Positions 1 to 10,247 of a stretch of DNA of 64,000 bases are shown here, in pieces. This DNA comes from Diaporthe sp. PMI_573 (Eukaryota; Ascomycota; Sordariomycetes; Diaporthales; Diaporthaceae): assembly GCA_021399435.1 (NCBI GenBank), contig JAJTUP010000001.1:3224001-3288000 (forward strand), read 5' to 3'. The stretch's first letter is position 1. Each line of letters begins with the position of its first letter. The notes under the pieces were generated by a model that was not told the DNA's origin, made no database searches, and saw nothing but the letters and a program-made list of their open reading frames with translations. The translations under genes and the position numbers were made by a program.

Positions 1-1348
1 TTCATAAAATGGAAAGAAAAGATAGAAATCCACCCTCACAACGACAGACACGTGTATTGTCACACAAGACGCTCAAGATTATCACGGAAAGTCCATCTGA
101 CTGGGAGGATTATTGGTCAAGTTTGACATTGAACACGTCGGATCCCTGAAGGCTGCATAAATAAGACGAGCTTCGCTCCAGTGTCCGCTACCTTAAGTAC
201 GCGGCCACTCCATTTGATGTAGTGAACCACCTGCTCACTGCCCAGCCTCCTACCAAACAACCTCCTACAGAATAACTCCTACAGCATGGCCTGTGGGATA
301 ACTTCATAGGATAACCAGAGACATTTTCGGATTGTATGAGAATGTGGCTGTGTTACCGTGACAATGTATGTGAAGCGTGGCGGTGCACTGTGTCCATACG
401 CATGGCAGTTGTTGCCAAGTTCATGGATGTATGTACCGTCCGTCTGTGCCACTTTAAATTAACATCCAGTCGGACGGACCTGCTAGATAGGACTCGGACT
501 ATGTGAGAGTTTCACGTGTTGAACATGACTTGCATAAACCTGCCCTGCAAGATTTCGATCGGCGTCTGCGACCCGCGGCCCATAGTTACATCGTAGACGT
601 ACCGAACCCGCGAGGTTAACGCTGGATTTCAGGAGCTGATCCCCGTCTCTGCTTTGTGCAAACCCGTGGTGATTGGCCTCCGACCAAGGGACGTTTCGTT
701 TCATAGGTCTGGACAAAGAGCCCCTACTCCCGTAAACACGAGATGGCAGGCAGCAGATGGATGATATGTTGCCGATGTGGGAACCGCGACACCTGCGGGT
801 TCAGGTTGAAGGACACTGCACGGCAGCGACTTGTGCCACATCGGTGAAGCTGCGGACTGCCACCCGTACACAAACAACCTTGGGAGCACCGATGTCAGGC
901 TTTGGAAGAAGCATTCGGAAAGGGGCCTTCGTCTGCCATACCGGTCATCCTGGAAAGGGGACCCATACAATGCTCATTACGTCGTCCTGTGTCACACTTT
1001 CCAGAAGCTGCTTCTGTGTACACGTACTGACTGCCCAGCCCACTTGGGATCTGCGGTGCCGGCAATAGGAGATCCGCGAGGTACCACTGCCAAATACGGC
1101 ACGGTTGATCCAGGAGTGGTGGGATGCACCTGCATTAAGCTTTTGTTCGCCGTTTCCCCAGCCGTCCTTGTCTTGCTTGGCTGGCTTGCCTCGTACCGTC
1201 TTTCCACGCAAACATCTACACATCGTAGATCAACATCTTTCGCTTCCCGTCGCTCCCTTTTGGAATCCATTTCCGCTCGTGCCTCTCTCCATATAACCTC
1301 TCCTCTAGGATAACCTCCTTCAGGAATATCCCCACAAGATCTACCGGA
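1..1348. other. Left-end non-coding region and upstream region of the small secreted protein gene
   Basis: No reading frame here has protein-like composition or joins to another through plausible introns; the open frames overlap each other on both strands. The last 200 bases before position 1349 are pyrimidine-rich on the plus strand with repeated CTCC/CCTCC blocks. That is typical of filamentous-fungal core promoters and leaders, and agrees with transcription to the right. Confidence 0.5.
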
Positions 1349-2056
1349 ATGAGATCCGTCGCCCTCGCTTGCCTCGCCCCTCTGGCGGCTGCTACAAAGA
1401 ACATCGCTGGGTTGTCATATGCCACCGCCATCCCAAAAGAGAACCTGGCACAGGACTGCGACTATCCTGCATATTTCACTATTCAGGACTTCACAACTTT
1501 CTCCCCAAGCGCCTCAAACAAGACTGAAGTCACTTTTGGCTGTAAGTTCCGCTAAGACCATTATGATGCTTGGCGCCCTCTCCTGTTCTGGGAACCATGA
1601 GGACATCGCCATATCCGGTGCCGTTGCATCTCATTAACGAAAGATTAGATGTCGATTCCGACACGGATATCACCACCACTTGCAACCTGAACTCAACCTC
1701 AACGGATCTCGGCGCTGAAGGCGCCGCTGCCAGATACGCATGTGACAACTCCTCGGTCAACTTCATCTGGCAGAACAATAAATTGACCATGATTGAATTG
1801 GCCTGCCCCACCAGCTCGTGAGTTTGATGATCTGTGTCCATCACATTTGGTCACCCTCTGACATGAATGCAGGGTGCAATACGATACTTCTGGCTCATGG
1901 ATCCCCAGTCTGACCTGCAAGGACGCCACCAACGGGGCAGGCGTCGAGTGTGTGACAAACTCAACGACGTACCAGGGGCAGTTCACGAGCATCCAGCCTT
2001 TGAAGCCCGGAGGAGGTGGCGGACCAGGACCTACCCGTCTGATCCGGCGTGTTTGA
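1349..2056 (+). CDS. Small secreted cysteine-containing protein, effector-like (three exons)
   Basis: Exons 1349-1541, 1649-1817 and 1873-2056 join in frame to 181 residues. Intron 1 (1542-1648) starts GTAAGT and has a TTAAC branch-like site. Intron 2 (1818-1872) starts GTGAGT and ends GCAG. Residues 1-16 form a short hydrophobic signal peptide ending LAAAT. The mature part has six cysteines (37, 76, 96, 117, 136, 147) and several N-glycosylation sequons (near 57, 79, 98, 150), ending in a Gly/Pro-rich stretch (about 167-174) and a basic tail. The spacing recalls small beta-sheet secreted proteins such as the Alt a 1-like group, but that is a resemblance, not an assignment. The protein probably acts outside the cell or in the wall. 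It lies 0.7 kb from a secreted lipase on the same strand. Start chosen because it is the ATG that supplies the signal peptide. Confidence 0.72.
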
Positions 2057-2758
2057 GGACTCTCTGAGAGGACCTGTGGATTGGCGCGCAGTCTCTAATA
2101 GAAGAGTTCAGTGTTGCGAGGATGATGTATGAAGTAAGATATTCAAGAGTGTTGGCGACACTATGAGTAGGCGTCAGTCTGGCAACAGGCTATGCTGGGT
2201 TGCACAAAGCCCTCTTAATCTGACGTCGTCGTCCGGGAGTTTGAAGCACAGCATTATTGTGGTGTTATACAGCTTTAAAGTTATCCCGTCGTGCGATGCA
2301 AAGAGGGCCATAGAAATGGCCTCAGTGTGTTAGATTTTAACATGCAATCCCGGCCCCTGACATAGACGCCGATGCAACCTCCCGAGGTTGGTGATGCTTG
2401 ACCTTTCGACTCACCCGCCCCCCTGCCCCTAACCCCCAAACCTTTGGTCTCCGGGACACACCAAGCAGCCGCAAGTCGACGTCATGTGGTCGTTTGATGC
2501 TCCAAACACCACGTTCGTTCTCCTCACGATGGCCACCTCCAAGGCCTCCCTTTCCTATTATCAATGCTCTCTCACCTGTCAAATATCACGTTCCTAATAT
2601 ATTGTAATTTCCTTTGATAATCCGGTTCCCCTGCCAAAGCTGTCCTGAAGATGTAAAGGGAAACACATCTGCCAAGTCGAAGACTTTGGTAAAGCTCGGC
2701 CAACCTATTCCTGACTCACAACCCCTCGATCACACGACGGACTAGAGTACATCACAAG
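2057..2758. other. Intergenic region upstream of the lipase
   Basis: No supported coding sequence. The opposing short frames at 2337-2607 overlap each other and have no family features. The region holds the 3' end of the small secreted protein transcript and the lipase promoter. Confidence 0.5.
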
Positions 2759-4006
2759 ATGCGACTCCTTTCTTCTCTAATTGCCCTCCTGGCCTTCGAT
2801 CCGGCCAGCCTCGCCGGCTCGTCCGCCGAACCCCACCCAGAACCCCAGCAGCGACCAATCTCTTCCCCTTCGAGCGATGATGGGTACGCCGGGGCCAGTA
2901 GCGTCTCCACAGCCTTCTTCGCCTCGCTCGAGCGCCTCGCCCGCCTGGTCGACATCACATACTGCGTCGGGACCACGGGCATCTCCCCGCCATTCTCGTG
3001 CGCCTCGCGCTGCAAGGAGTTCCCCGAGCTGCGGCTCGCGTCGACCTGGAACACCGGGGTCCTCATGAGTGACAGCTGCGGGTACGTGGCCGTGGACCAC
3101 GGGCCCGGCCCCAAGAAGCATGATGGAGACAGCAAAGATGCTGGGGAGGAGGAGGGCGCCATTGTTGTGGCCTTCCGCGGGACGTACAGCATCACAAACA
3201 CCGTCATCGACCTGAGTACCGTGCCCCAGGAGTACGTGCCGTACCCGGAGCCTGATGACGGGAGGAGGAACGAGACGGGCAGCAGTTGCGACAACTGTAC
3301 CGTCCACATGGGCTTTCTGGGGTCGTGGACGCAGGCGCGGAAGCTGGTGCTGCCGGTGCTCAAGAACCTCCGCTCGGGGCACCCGAGCTACCCCATCCAC
3401 CTCGTCGGCCACAGCCTCGGCGGCGCCGTCGCGCTCCTGGCGGCGTTAGAGTTCAAGGTCGCGCTCGGCTGGGACAACCTGGTCGTCACGACGTTCGGGG
3501 AGCCGCAGGCTGGCAACGCCGGCTTCGTGGACTACGTCGACCGCATCTTTGGGCTCGGCGGCCTCGACGGTTACGACCCAGACCTGGAGCGGAGGGCGTA
3601 CCGGCGCGTGACGCACGTCGACGACCCGGTGCCGCTGCTGCCGCTGAGCGAGTGGGGGTACAGGCCGCACGCCGGGGAGGTCTTTATCACCAAGTCCGAG
3701 CTGTCGCCTGCTGTTGAGGACCTGAAGCTGTGTCGCGGCGACGAGGACCCGGCTTGCATCGCAGGCGCTGAAAGCGCCGTGCTGGCCCGGATAGCCGAGG
3801 CTGTGAAGGACGTACCCCAAGGAGAAGGACGGGGAGAGGGCTGGCTGGACATGCTCTCCGGCGTCCCATCGAGGCTGAAGCTCTGGCAGCTACTGTTTGC
3901 TCATCGGGACTATTTCTGGAGGCTTGGTCTTTGCGTCCCCGGCGGTGATCCTTCTGATTGGGGCCGGCCACCTTACAATGTCAGCTCGCAACCAGATGAG
4001 CTATAG
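2759..4006 (+). CDS. Secreted class 3 lipase (alpha/beta hydrolase, Lipase_3 family)
   Basis: A single-exon gene of 415 residues. Residues 1-20 are a hydrophobic signal peptide (MRLLSSLIALLAF... then a small-residue cleavage region). The nucleophile elbow GHSLGG puts the catalytic serine at about residue 219. The FRGT motif of the family occurs near 139, HVDDPVPLLP supplies the acid (about Asp289), and AHRDYF near the C-terminus supplies the histidine (about 382). This order and spacing match fungal triacylglycerol lipases and feruloyl esterases of the Thermomyces lanuginosus lipase fold. Paired cysteines and two N-glycosylation sequons fit secretion. The protein is longer than the roughly 290-residue classical enzymes because of a Ser/Pro-rich N-terminal segment after the signal and extra sequence around 300-360. 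It should hydrolyse extracellular ester bonds; acylglycerol versus feruloyl or cutin-like substrate cannot be decided. A long antisense frame over this gene is a GC-codon shadow. Confidence 0.93.
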   Translation: MRLLSSLIALLAFDPASLAGSSAEPHPEPQQRPISSPSSDDGYAGASSVSTAFFASLERLARLVDITYCVGTTGISPPFSCASRCKEFPELRLASTWNTGVLMSDSCGYVAVDHGPGPKKHDGDSKDAGEEEGAIVVAFRGTYSITNTVIDLSTVPQEYVPYPEPDDGRRNETGSSCDNCTVHMGFLGSWTQARKLVLPVLKNLRSGHPSYPIHLVGHSLGGAVALLAALEFKVALGWDNLVVTTFGEPQAGNAGFVDYVDRIFGLGGLDGYDPDLERRAYRRVTHVDDPVPLLPLSEWGYRPHAGEVFITKSELSPAVEDLKLCRGDEDPACIAGAESAVLARIAEAVKDVPQGEGRGEGWLDMLSGVPSRLKLWQLLFAHRDYFWRLGLCVPGGDPSDWGRPPYNVSSQPDEL

Positions 4007-4980
4007 CTTGGACTCTGGAGCTTGGCGGGCATATTGCCCTGGGAAACAATTTGTGCCATTCGGCGGGTTTTACTTTAATTCTATGGCAAGTTCTAGCATG
4101 GGCGTTCTGGTTAAGGTTGGTTTGATACTGAACTGTGGGAAAGCCTGGGATCGGAATGGATGTGCACACGAGGCTAGCCTTGGTACGTATCCTGAGTACA
4201 CAGGAGAAGGCGTTTGGTCCAGGTTTCGCTCTGTAAATGAAGCGAAACGGTTACTCAAAGCCTGTGATATTAAGAGGATAAGGAGAAATATGTCAATTCA
4301 CACGAGTCTCGCTATGTTCTCAACAAATCCAGGCACAGCAAAGTATCCGAATCTTCCTGTGAAGGCCGTGGTACCAAGTGTTGTCGGTCTGGTAGGGATG
4401 AATCTCGGGATTATGTGTGTGTTCAGGCGGTGATGCATTGAGTTGTTCCACTTACTCATGGGTGTCACACCAGGCTAAAGTCAGCCATGATGTGATATTC
4501 GTGATTCACATGGCTTCGAACCAGAAAGCGGTTCACATATTCACGAGAGAGAATACCTAGCCGAGGGTGTTTGTGTTCACTGCGGCGCGTGGGCCCCGGG
4601 AGGCTGGAGAGCCGCGTGAATGCAGGTCATGGTCCCATCTTATTTACCATTGGCGATCCGCAGCTGGGCGTTCCAAGGTTCGAGGCGCCACCAGGGAAGA
4701 CCCCAGGGCCACGGGGGTCGCGGCTCAGCCCGTCAGGTTCCGGACGCATGACGATGATGGGAGGGAGGAGCCTGACTTTTGCTGGTCAAGCCTTTGATGC
4801 CAGACGTGTCTACCAGATCCCGAGAGGGGCAAGGCCGGGAGGGGCACATCTGCCGTTGCTGCTCGAGAAAGTCTGTTTGGCTCACAGCTCGGCATTCAAC
4901 ACTCGAGGGCGGTAGCACAGGTGACTTTGTGGCTTGGATCCTTTCATGTCCCATTCACACAAGGCAGAAAATTGGTTATT

Positions 4981-5010
4981 GACGGACGGACGGACGGACG
5001 GACGGACGGG
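4981..5010. repeat. GACG tetranucleotide microsatellite (7 units)
   Basis: Seven perfect tandem GACG units followed by a partial unit, in non-coding DNA. Confidence 0.95.
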
Positions 5011-5448
5011 ACGGGTCCATGCCCGGTTGCGGTGAAGGTTGATGAACCAGGCCGAGATGCATGGAAGGGGGACTGGGCTTCGACGGCGCTCAGACAAGCG
5101 GGTTGTGCGCCCGTGGTCTGTCGTCATGCTGCAGGCTCGCAGGGCAGATGCTGCGTGCGCCCAAGACACGGCCCCTGCCTGACTCTTGACACCACCCCCT
5201 CAGCCCCTCCATTCCTGGCGATTCTTTTGGGTTCGCCCGCACTGCAATGCTCAAGGTTTTGAGCTGCCCAGGGTCCAGTCGGGTCCAGTCCAATAAAACT
5301 GTCACGCACACGTGCGGGCAGGGCCAGTCTCGGGGCTCGGGCAGCTTATCTCGGGATGGGATTGCTCACAAAATGAAAACAATCCTAGGGCGTGGAATGT
5401 GACGAGGTTGCTGGCAAATTATCGTGATTTCAATTTAGGGGCATCTCA

Positions 5449-5460
5449 GGGGGGGGGGGG
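5449..5460. repeat. Poly-G tract (12 bases)
   Basis: Uninterrupted run of 12 G on the plus strand in intergenic DNA; one of several in the window. Confidence 0.95.
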
Positions 5461-6007
5461 TAAATCCGATCGGGGAGGACGAGCCCACAGGATGGATGGA
5501 TGAGGACGATCACAAGACGGTCAAAAGCCAGCTGGGGTGCAGAACTCGTACAACAGCAGCGAGCTACGGTGTACATTACGGCAACTTGGCCACATGTGGT
5601 AGGCAGCTTGGATGGGACGAGAAGACCAAGGGCCACGCCTCGGTGATCAACGACAACACCGGCCACATGGTACCGTAACAGCAGCAAGCAGTACGGGGAG
5701 AGAGGAGAGACAGAGCATGCACACAGACTGTACGACACGACAGGCCTGCAATGTAATGTAATATAGATAATATACGGATGGTAGGACGAGGCTCGGCTAA
5801 GACGGACGGGCCTCGTCAAGTTATTGCCGAGTCAGAAGGCCTTATTTCAAGCCTGTCAACTGTACTGTCCTCACTGCCACCTCACCGACCTGACGGGGAC
5901 ATTATGCCACAGTCACATGCACCACAATGCCTTGCTAGATAGACAGATAGAGAAGTGGTAGACGGTGGGCCACTCGGGATCATGTGGTGGAACAGCACAC
6001 ACCTGGG

Positions 6008-6010
<3 letters not shown>

Positions 6011-6043
<33 letters not shown>
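6011..6043. repeat. CCAG tetranucleotide microsatellite (8 units)
   Basis: Eight tandem CCAG units (the last ends AGC), followed by degenerate GCAAG copies. Confidence 0.95.
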
Positions 6044-6335
6044 AAAGCAAGTAAGCAAGCATCTGCTGGGAAAGGAGCCCGACACCTGCGCGCGTGCGTG
6101 CTGCCAGTTGGCCGGATGCCAGGTTGGGTGATAGGGAGAGGGTGAGGGCATGTGTGCGTGTACCCAGACCAGGTTGCAGTGGAGTGCCTCAATTTTGGGA
6201 TGTTCCCCGCTATCAATTTTGCTCTGCCTCCCTCCTGGGCTAAGGCTGATTTTGCTGGGTACATTGGCCGGCGAGCCCTGCCATTGGGCGTGGCCCTTCC
6301 CGCGCGCAGCCCTGCCGACCTGACCCAGACCCAGA

Positions 6336-6360
6336 GGGGGGGGGGAGAGAGAGAGAGAGA
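6336..6360. repeat. G10 tract followed by GA dinucleotide run
   Basis: Ten G residues (6336-6345) run directly into a purine-only AG repeat to 6360. This is a continuous 25-base polypurine tract about 350 bases upstream of the 14-3-3 start codon. Confidence 0.95.
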
Positions 6361-6410
6361 GCCAGCAGCCAGCGAGCCAGGCCATTACAGGACAGACAGG
6401 TCAGACCAGA

Positions 6411-6423
6411 GGGGGGGGGGGGG
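6411..6423. repeat. Poly-G tract (13 bases)
   Basis: Thirteen consecutive G residues in the upstream region of the 14-3-3 gene. Confidence 0.95.
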
Positions 6424-6707
6424 ACACACCCAAGCGTGCCTGCCTGCCTTGCCAGCCTACCTAACCTACCTGGGCCTGCTGGCACGCCGCTTTTTCTTCC
6501 CACCTTTCGCCCCCCAACCCCAAGACTCCGACTTTGCCCACAACACAACAACATCACCGACCAACGACAACTTGTAAACAGCCTTCTCTCTCGACCTGCA
6601 ACACAGCAGACCCAACCCAGCCACCTTCCCTCTCTCTTTCCACACCACCAGAATTCCTTCTGTTCAACCCCTCTCTCTTGAACCTTTCCGTCAACAAATC
6701 CAACAAG

Positions 6708-7959
6708 ATGGCGAACGAGGTACGTGTAGTCTTGCTGTAACCGCAGCAAGCCCACCCCCACTCTCCCCCCTTTGCTCTCGAAATCGCCTCTCTCGCCAAG
6801 CTCCCGTGCCTCTGTTTTCCCGTCCCGGATGGCCTCCGGTCACCTCTCTCCTCTGCCTGCTGCCATCCGTGGACATCCTGAACTTGTTTCCGCCTCCTAC
6901 CACGTCCTCAGCATGCAGACCGCTAACTCATGGCTCCCAATCTCTAGCGTGAGAGGTGTGTTTTTTCCCGACTCGGTTGATGGTCTACCCAAGCCCGCGC
7001 CAGAAGGCAAACTGACCGATTCCCCAACAGCAAGACTTTCCTCGCCCGACTGTGCGAGCAGGCCGAGCGTTACGATGAGATGGTCTCCTACATGAAGGAG
7101 GTTGCCAAGCTCGGCGGTGAGCTGACCGTCGACGAGCGCAACCTGCTGTCCGTCGCCTACAAGAACGTCGTTGGTACCCGACGTGCCTCCTGGCGCATCA
7201 TCTCCTCCATCGAGCAGAAGGAGGAGTCCAAGGGCTCCGAGAAGCACGTCCCCACCATCAAGGAGTACCGTTCCAAGATCGAGCTCGAGCTCGAGAAGGT
7301 CTGCCAGGACGTCCTCGATGTCCTGGATGACTCCCTCATCCCCAACGCTGCCTCCGGCGAGTCCAAGGTCTTCTACCACAAGATGTGAGCCGTACTCCCC
7401 GAGAACCCCGTGAACGATCCGGGCCGTATCTGACTATCGGGCCCCCCGCAAACAGGAAGGGTGACTACCACCGTTACCTTGCCGAGTTCGCCTCCGGCGA
7501 GAAGCGCAAGACCGCTGCCACTGCTGCCCACGAGGCTTACAAGGTGAGGGAGCTCAGTTGCGCGTCAAAGACAGTATATGCGCAGTCTACTGACACCCCT
7601 GCCTGCAGAACGCCACCGACGTTGCCCAGACCGAGCTGACCCCCACTCACCCCATCCGCCTGGGACTGGCCCTTAACTTCTCCGTGTTCTACTACGAGAT
7701 TCTGAACTCGCCAGACCGCGCCTGCCACCTCGCCAAGCAGGCCTTCGATGATGCCATTGCCGAGCTTGACTCTCTGTCCGAGGAGTCCTACCGGGACAGC
7801 ACCCTTATCATGCAGCTTCTCCGGGACAACCTCACCCTGTGGACCTCGTCCGACAACGGCGAGGCCGAGGCCGCAGGCACCGCTGAGGGAGCCAAGGAGG
7901 AGAAGCCCACAGAGGAGAAGACCGAGGCCAAGGCCGAGGAGCCCGCACCCGAGTCCTAA
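6708..7959 (+). CDS. 14-3-3 protein, five exons including an 8-nt microexon
   Basis: Exons 6708-6719, 6948-6955, 7031-7384, 7456-7543 and 7609-7959 give 270 residues. The N-terminus reads [14 protein letters not shown]; the R-E and part of S codons come from the 8-nt exon 2. The 14-3-3 fold is unmistakable: [15 protein letters not shown] (phosphopeptide-pocket basic residues), [10 protein letters not shown] (second pocket Arg-Tyr), and [15 protein letters not shown] with [13 protein letters not shown] (family signature 2). The acidic C-terminal tail ([15 protein letters not shown]) is typical. It is a dimeric cytosolic adaptor that binds phosphoserine/threonine proteins in signalling, the cell cycle and trafficking. 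Introns are 228, 75, 71 and 65 nt, with CTAAC in intron 1 and CTGAC in intron 2 as branch-point candidates. The long pyrimidine-rich leader suggests strong expression. Skipping the microexon shifts the frame and reaches TGA after 16 codons. Confidence 0.97.
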
Positions 7960-8690
7960 ACGGGCGCTCACGATTCCCTTGTGCGCCTGCTGAAAGTCGA
8001 AAAGTGATGTTCCGTGCTGAAGCTGAGCGTCCGTGCCAGGAGGATGGTGGAAGGGCGCCCTCTGAGCGGAGTCCGGGTGGCGGAGAGAATGTGATTTATG
8101 GCATTGGTCACGATCGGGGTCACTCTTCCTGGGAGTTGGTTGCGATCGGTAGCGAGAACGCAGGACATGGACTCTGGGTCCTCTGGTTTTGGCTCCCGTG
8201 GGGGGAAGAGTTGGCCACTTGACGAGTTCGGCGTTGTGTTCTAGCAACATGGCTGTTCCTCGCTCTTCCCTTTGGGTGTTTTATCCCTTTTCAGAGAGTC
8301 ACAACCCGGGATTTTCATGGATTATGTTGATTTCCTTATCTCCACCTGTATGCGTCATTTGCCTTATTTCATACTGAGAGAGAGAGAGAGAGGTCGCCTC
8401 GGAATTACCCCCAATGTTTATCGGTCCACAGACAGATGTAAAGCCCCCCCCATTACCCCCCCAAAAATCAAAACAGTCATCAAGTCAACCAGCCGTTCCA
8501 GTCAATGCCGAATGATGCGACACCCCCAGTCTTTTCTCTGCCACTGGATCCAGGCTCCAATCGACGGCGAAGCAGACGACATGAAATCAAGAAGTCAGAT
8601 TTCGGGCTGCAGAGATCCGAGTATAGTGCGCCTTGCTGGCAGTTTCTCATCGCTCATGCCCTGAAGATGCTTGGGTATCGAACTGCTGAT

Positions 8691-8700
8691 CCCCCCCCCC
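8691..8700. repeat. Poly-C tract (10 bases)
   Basis: Ten consecutive C on the plus strand, intergenic. Confidence 0.95.
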
Positions 8701-8824
8701 ACCGATCTAGGCAGAGCGACAATGGTTGATTTCGGCACATCTGGGAAGTGGCATGGAAGTGCGAGAATTGCCCACCCTCGGAAGACTTGCTGCGTTGGGA
8801 ATTGTGCGCGCCCAGGCTCGGGTT

Positions 8825-8850
8825 GACAACACGCTTGGACAACACGCTTG
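8825..8850. repeat. 13-bp perfect tandem duplication
   Basis: The unit GACAACACGCTTG occurs twice back to back. It lies in non-coding sequence and looks like a recent slippage or repair duplication. Confidence 0.9.
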
Positions 8851-8984
8851 GCACCCGTCACCGTTCTATGCTACAGGACACGATGGTGATGGGGGCAAAC
8901 ACCGCACGATAATTGAAGCACAACGGTCGTCGTATCAAGGAAGTGAGTTCTTTCCTAGAGTAGTATATCTATGGGCGTGCCTCA

Positions 8985-10247
8985 TCACCGCCCAGCCTGA
9001 CTCCTCTCCAGTAACTTTTGGGCCCTCATCAAGCGCTTCATGCGCTCCTCAAGCGCCTTGCGCTCGTCCACCGGCGCCTTGCCGTCCTCGCCGCCGAACG
9101 GGCCGCTCGAACTGAACGCGGTGGCGACGGAGCTGTCGTCGTCCTCGCTGGCCTCGGCGAGGAACATCGCCGTCGACACCGCTCGGCCAAGCCCCTTTTC
9201 GTTGTCGTCCATATCGCCCTTGCCGCCGTCTCTGGCCCTCAACTGGCCCATGGCCGCCCTGATCCCACGGAGCATGTGCTTCCCCTTCCCCGGCTCGCCC
9301 TTGACCGACCGCGGCGGGTCTTTTCCTGGTGACTGTACGGAAGGCAAGTCGCCCTCGGAGGACCGACCGCAGACCGGGCAGGTGTCTTCTTTCACAGGCA
9401 TCGATCGTGGCCTTCCGTCGGGCTGAATCGTGGCTGGTGGCGTGAGCAGGTCCAAGCGGTGGCCGGAATCCCGTCCGGCAGTACAGTACTGCGTTTCACG
9501 CGCGTTCACAGTCTCGTTCAGCCATACCTCGATCTGCGCCCGCCTCCTCGGCTTCAGCAGCTGCCGCGCCAACTTGTTGTCGCCGCGGTGATGTTCTGTT
9601 GCCGCCTCTCCCTCCGCGGCGGCGGCGGCTGCGGCTGCGGCTGGCTTCTCCCTAGACAGGGCCATCCAGGGTCCCCGTTACTCCCGTTCTAGAAAAAGGC
9701 GGCTTGGCTCCTAAACGTCTGGAGGGCTATCTGTTTTTGTTGCCTCTCGGAGCTGCTACTGCTGCTCCTCCTTCTGACGCCGTTGCTTCTCGTCGTCGTC
9801 CCCGAGCCTGGCGCGGGGGTGGCTGGACTCCTTCCGACGCCCCCGGGTGTGGCGCGTGGGGCGGCGTCGGCCTGTAACGGATGGGTGCGTGAGCTTCTGG
9901 ACACGTTCAGTTCTCGCGGGGACCTTGGCGGCGCCGCCCGAAGGTTGTGGACAGGGGCGGGGCCGCGCCAGGGCCCGCGGCTGCTGGTAGTGGCGGTGGT
10001 AGTAGGAGTGCTGGGCGGACGGAGCCCTGCCCTGGGCCGTTGAATAGTAGATGCTGTAGGTGGCTGTGCTCGCGGGCCGCGGGTTGCGCTGTTCCTCGGC
10101 CTCGATATTTTTGACTTGTTTGTCGTACGCCACCTTCCACCTCTTGCGTTCTTTGTGCGTGTGGCACGCGAGGAAGATGTAGATGGCTGGAAGGGTGCAG
10201 AGCACCACGACTGAGGCGATTACGACGATTAGTACGGGTATTTTCAT
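8985..10247 (-). CDS. Putative single-pass membrane protein, unknown function (two exons proposed)
   Basis: Two open frames on the minus strand join in phase if an intron at 9759-9652 is removed (GTAGCA donor, CTAG acceptor, 108 nt). This gives exons 10247-9760 and 9651-8985 and 384 residues. Residues 1-27 are a strongly hydrophobic segment (IPVLIVVIASVVVLCTLPAI) followed by a basic HKERKR stretch, as in an N-terminal signal anchor with a cytoplasmic tail. The remainder is low-complexity: Tyr/His/Gln- and Arg/Pro-rich regions, an Ala run, one CPVCG motif and a charged C-terminal helix rich in Glu, Lys and Arg (ERMKRLMRAQKLLERSQ). I do not recognise a family. The donor is weak, so these could be two genes; the phase match and contiguous layout favour one. 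Start is the ATG before the membrane segment. Confidence 0.5.

Larger units (their letters stand above)
4007..6707. other. Long intergenic region with microsatellites, upstream of the 14-3-3 gene
   Basis: No gene is supported. The open frames are overlapping and low-complexity. The region carries a GACG tetranucleotide array, a CCAG array, a GA run and three G homopolymers of 10 to 13 bases. From about 6480 to 6700 the plus strand is strongly pyrimidine-rich with CTCTCT blocks and CAACA-rich segments. This is a typical promoter and 5' leader of a highly expressed fungal gene, here 14-3-3. Confidence 0.55.
7960..8984. other. Intergenic region between 14-3-3 and the membrane-protein gene (tail-to-tail)
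   Basis: No coding sequence supported. It contains the 3' ends of two convergent genes, a short GA repeat near 8379, a C10 tract at 8691-8700 and a 13-bp tandem duplication at 8825-8850. Confidence 0.55.

Noticed and set aside
2752..3412. Two antisense frames (203 and 211 residues) over the lipase
   Set aside because: Both overlap the lipase exon, which has complete catalytic motifs; they are codon-bias shadows.
9652..9759. Treating 9689-10247 and 8985-9665 as two separate genes
   Set aside because: A phase-consistent intron joins them, and the downstream piece has an in-frame stop just before its ATG with no promoter space. The joined model is kept at moderate confidence only.
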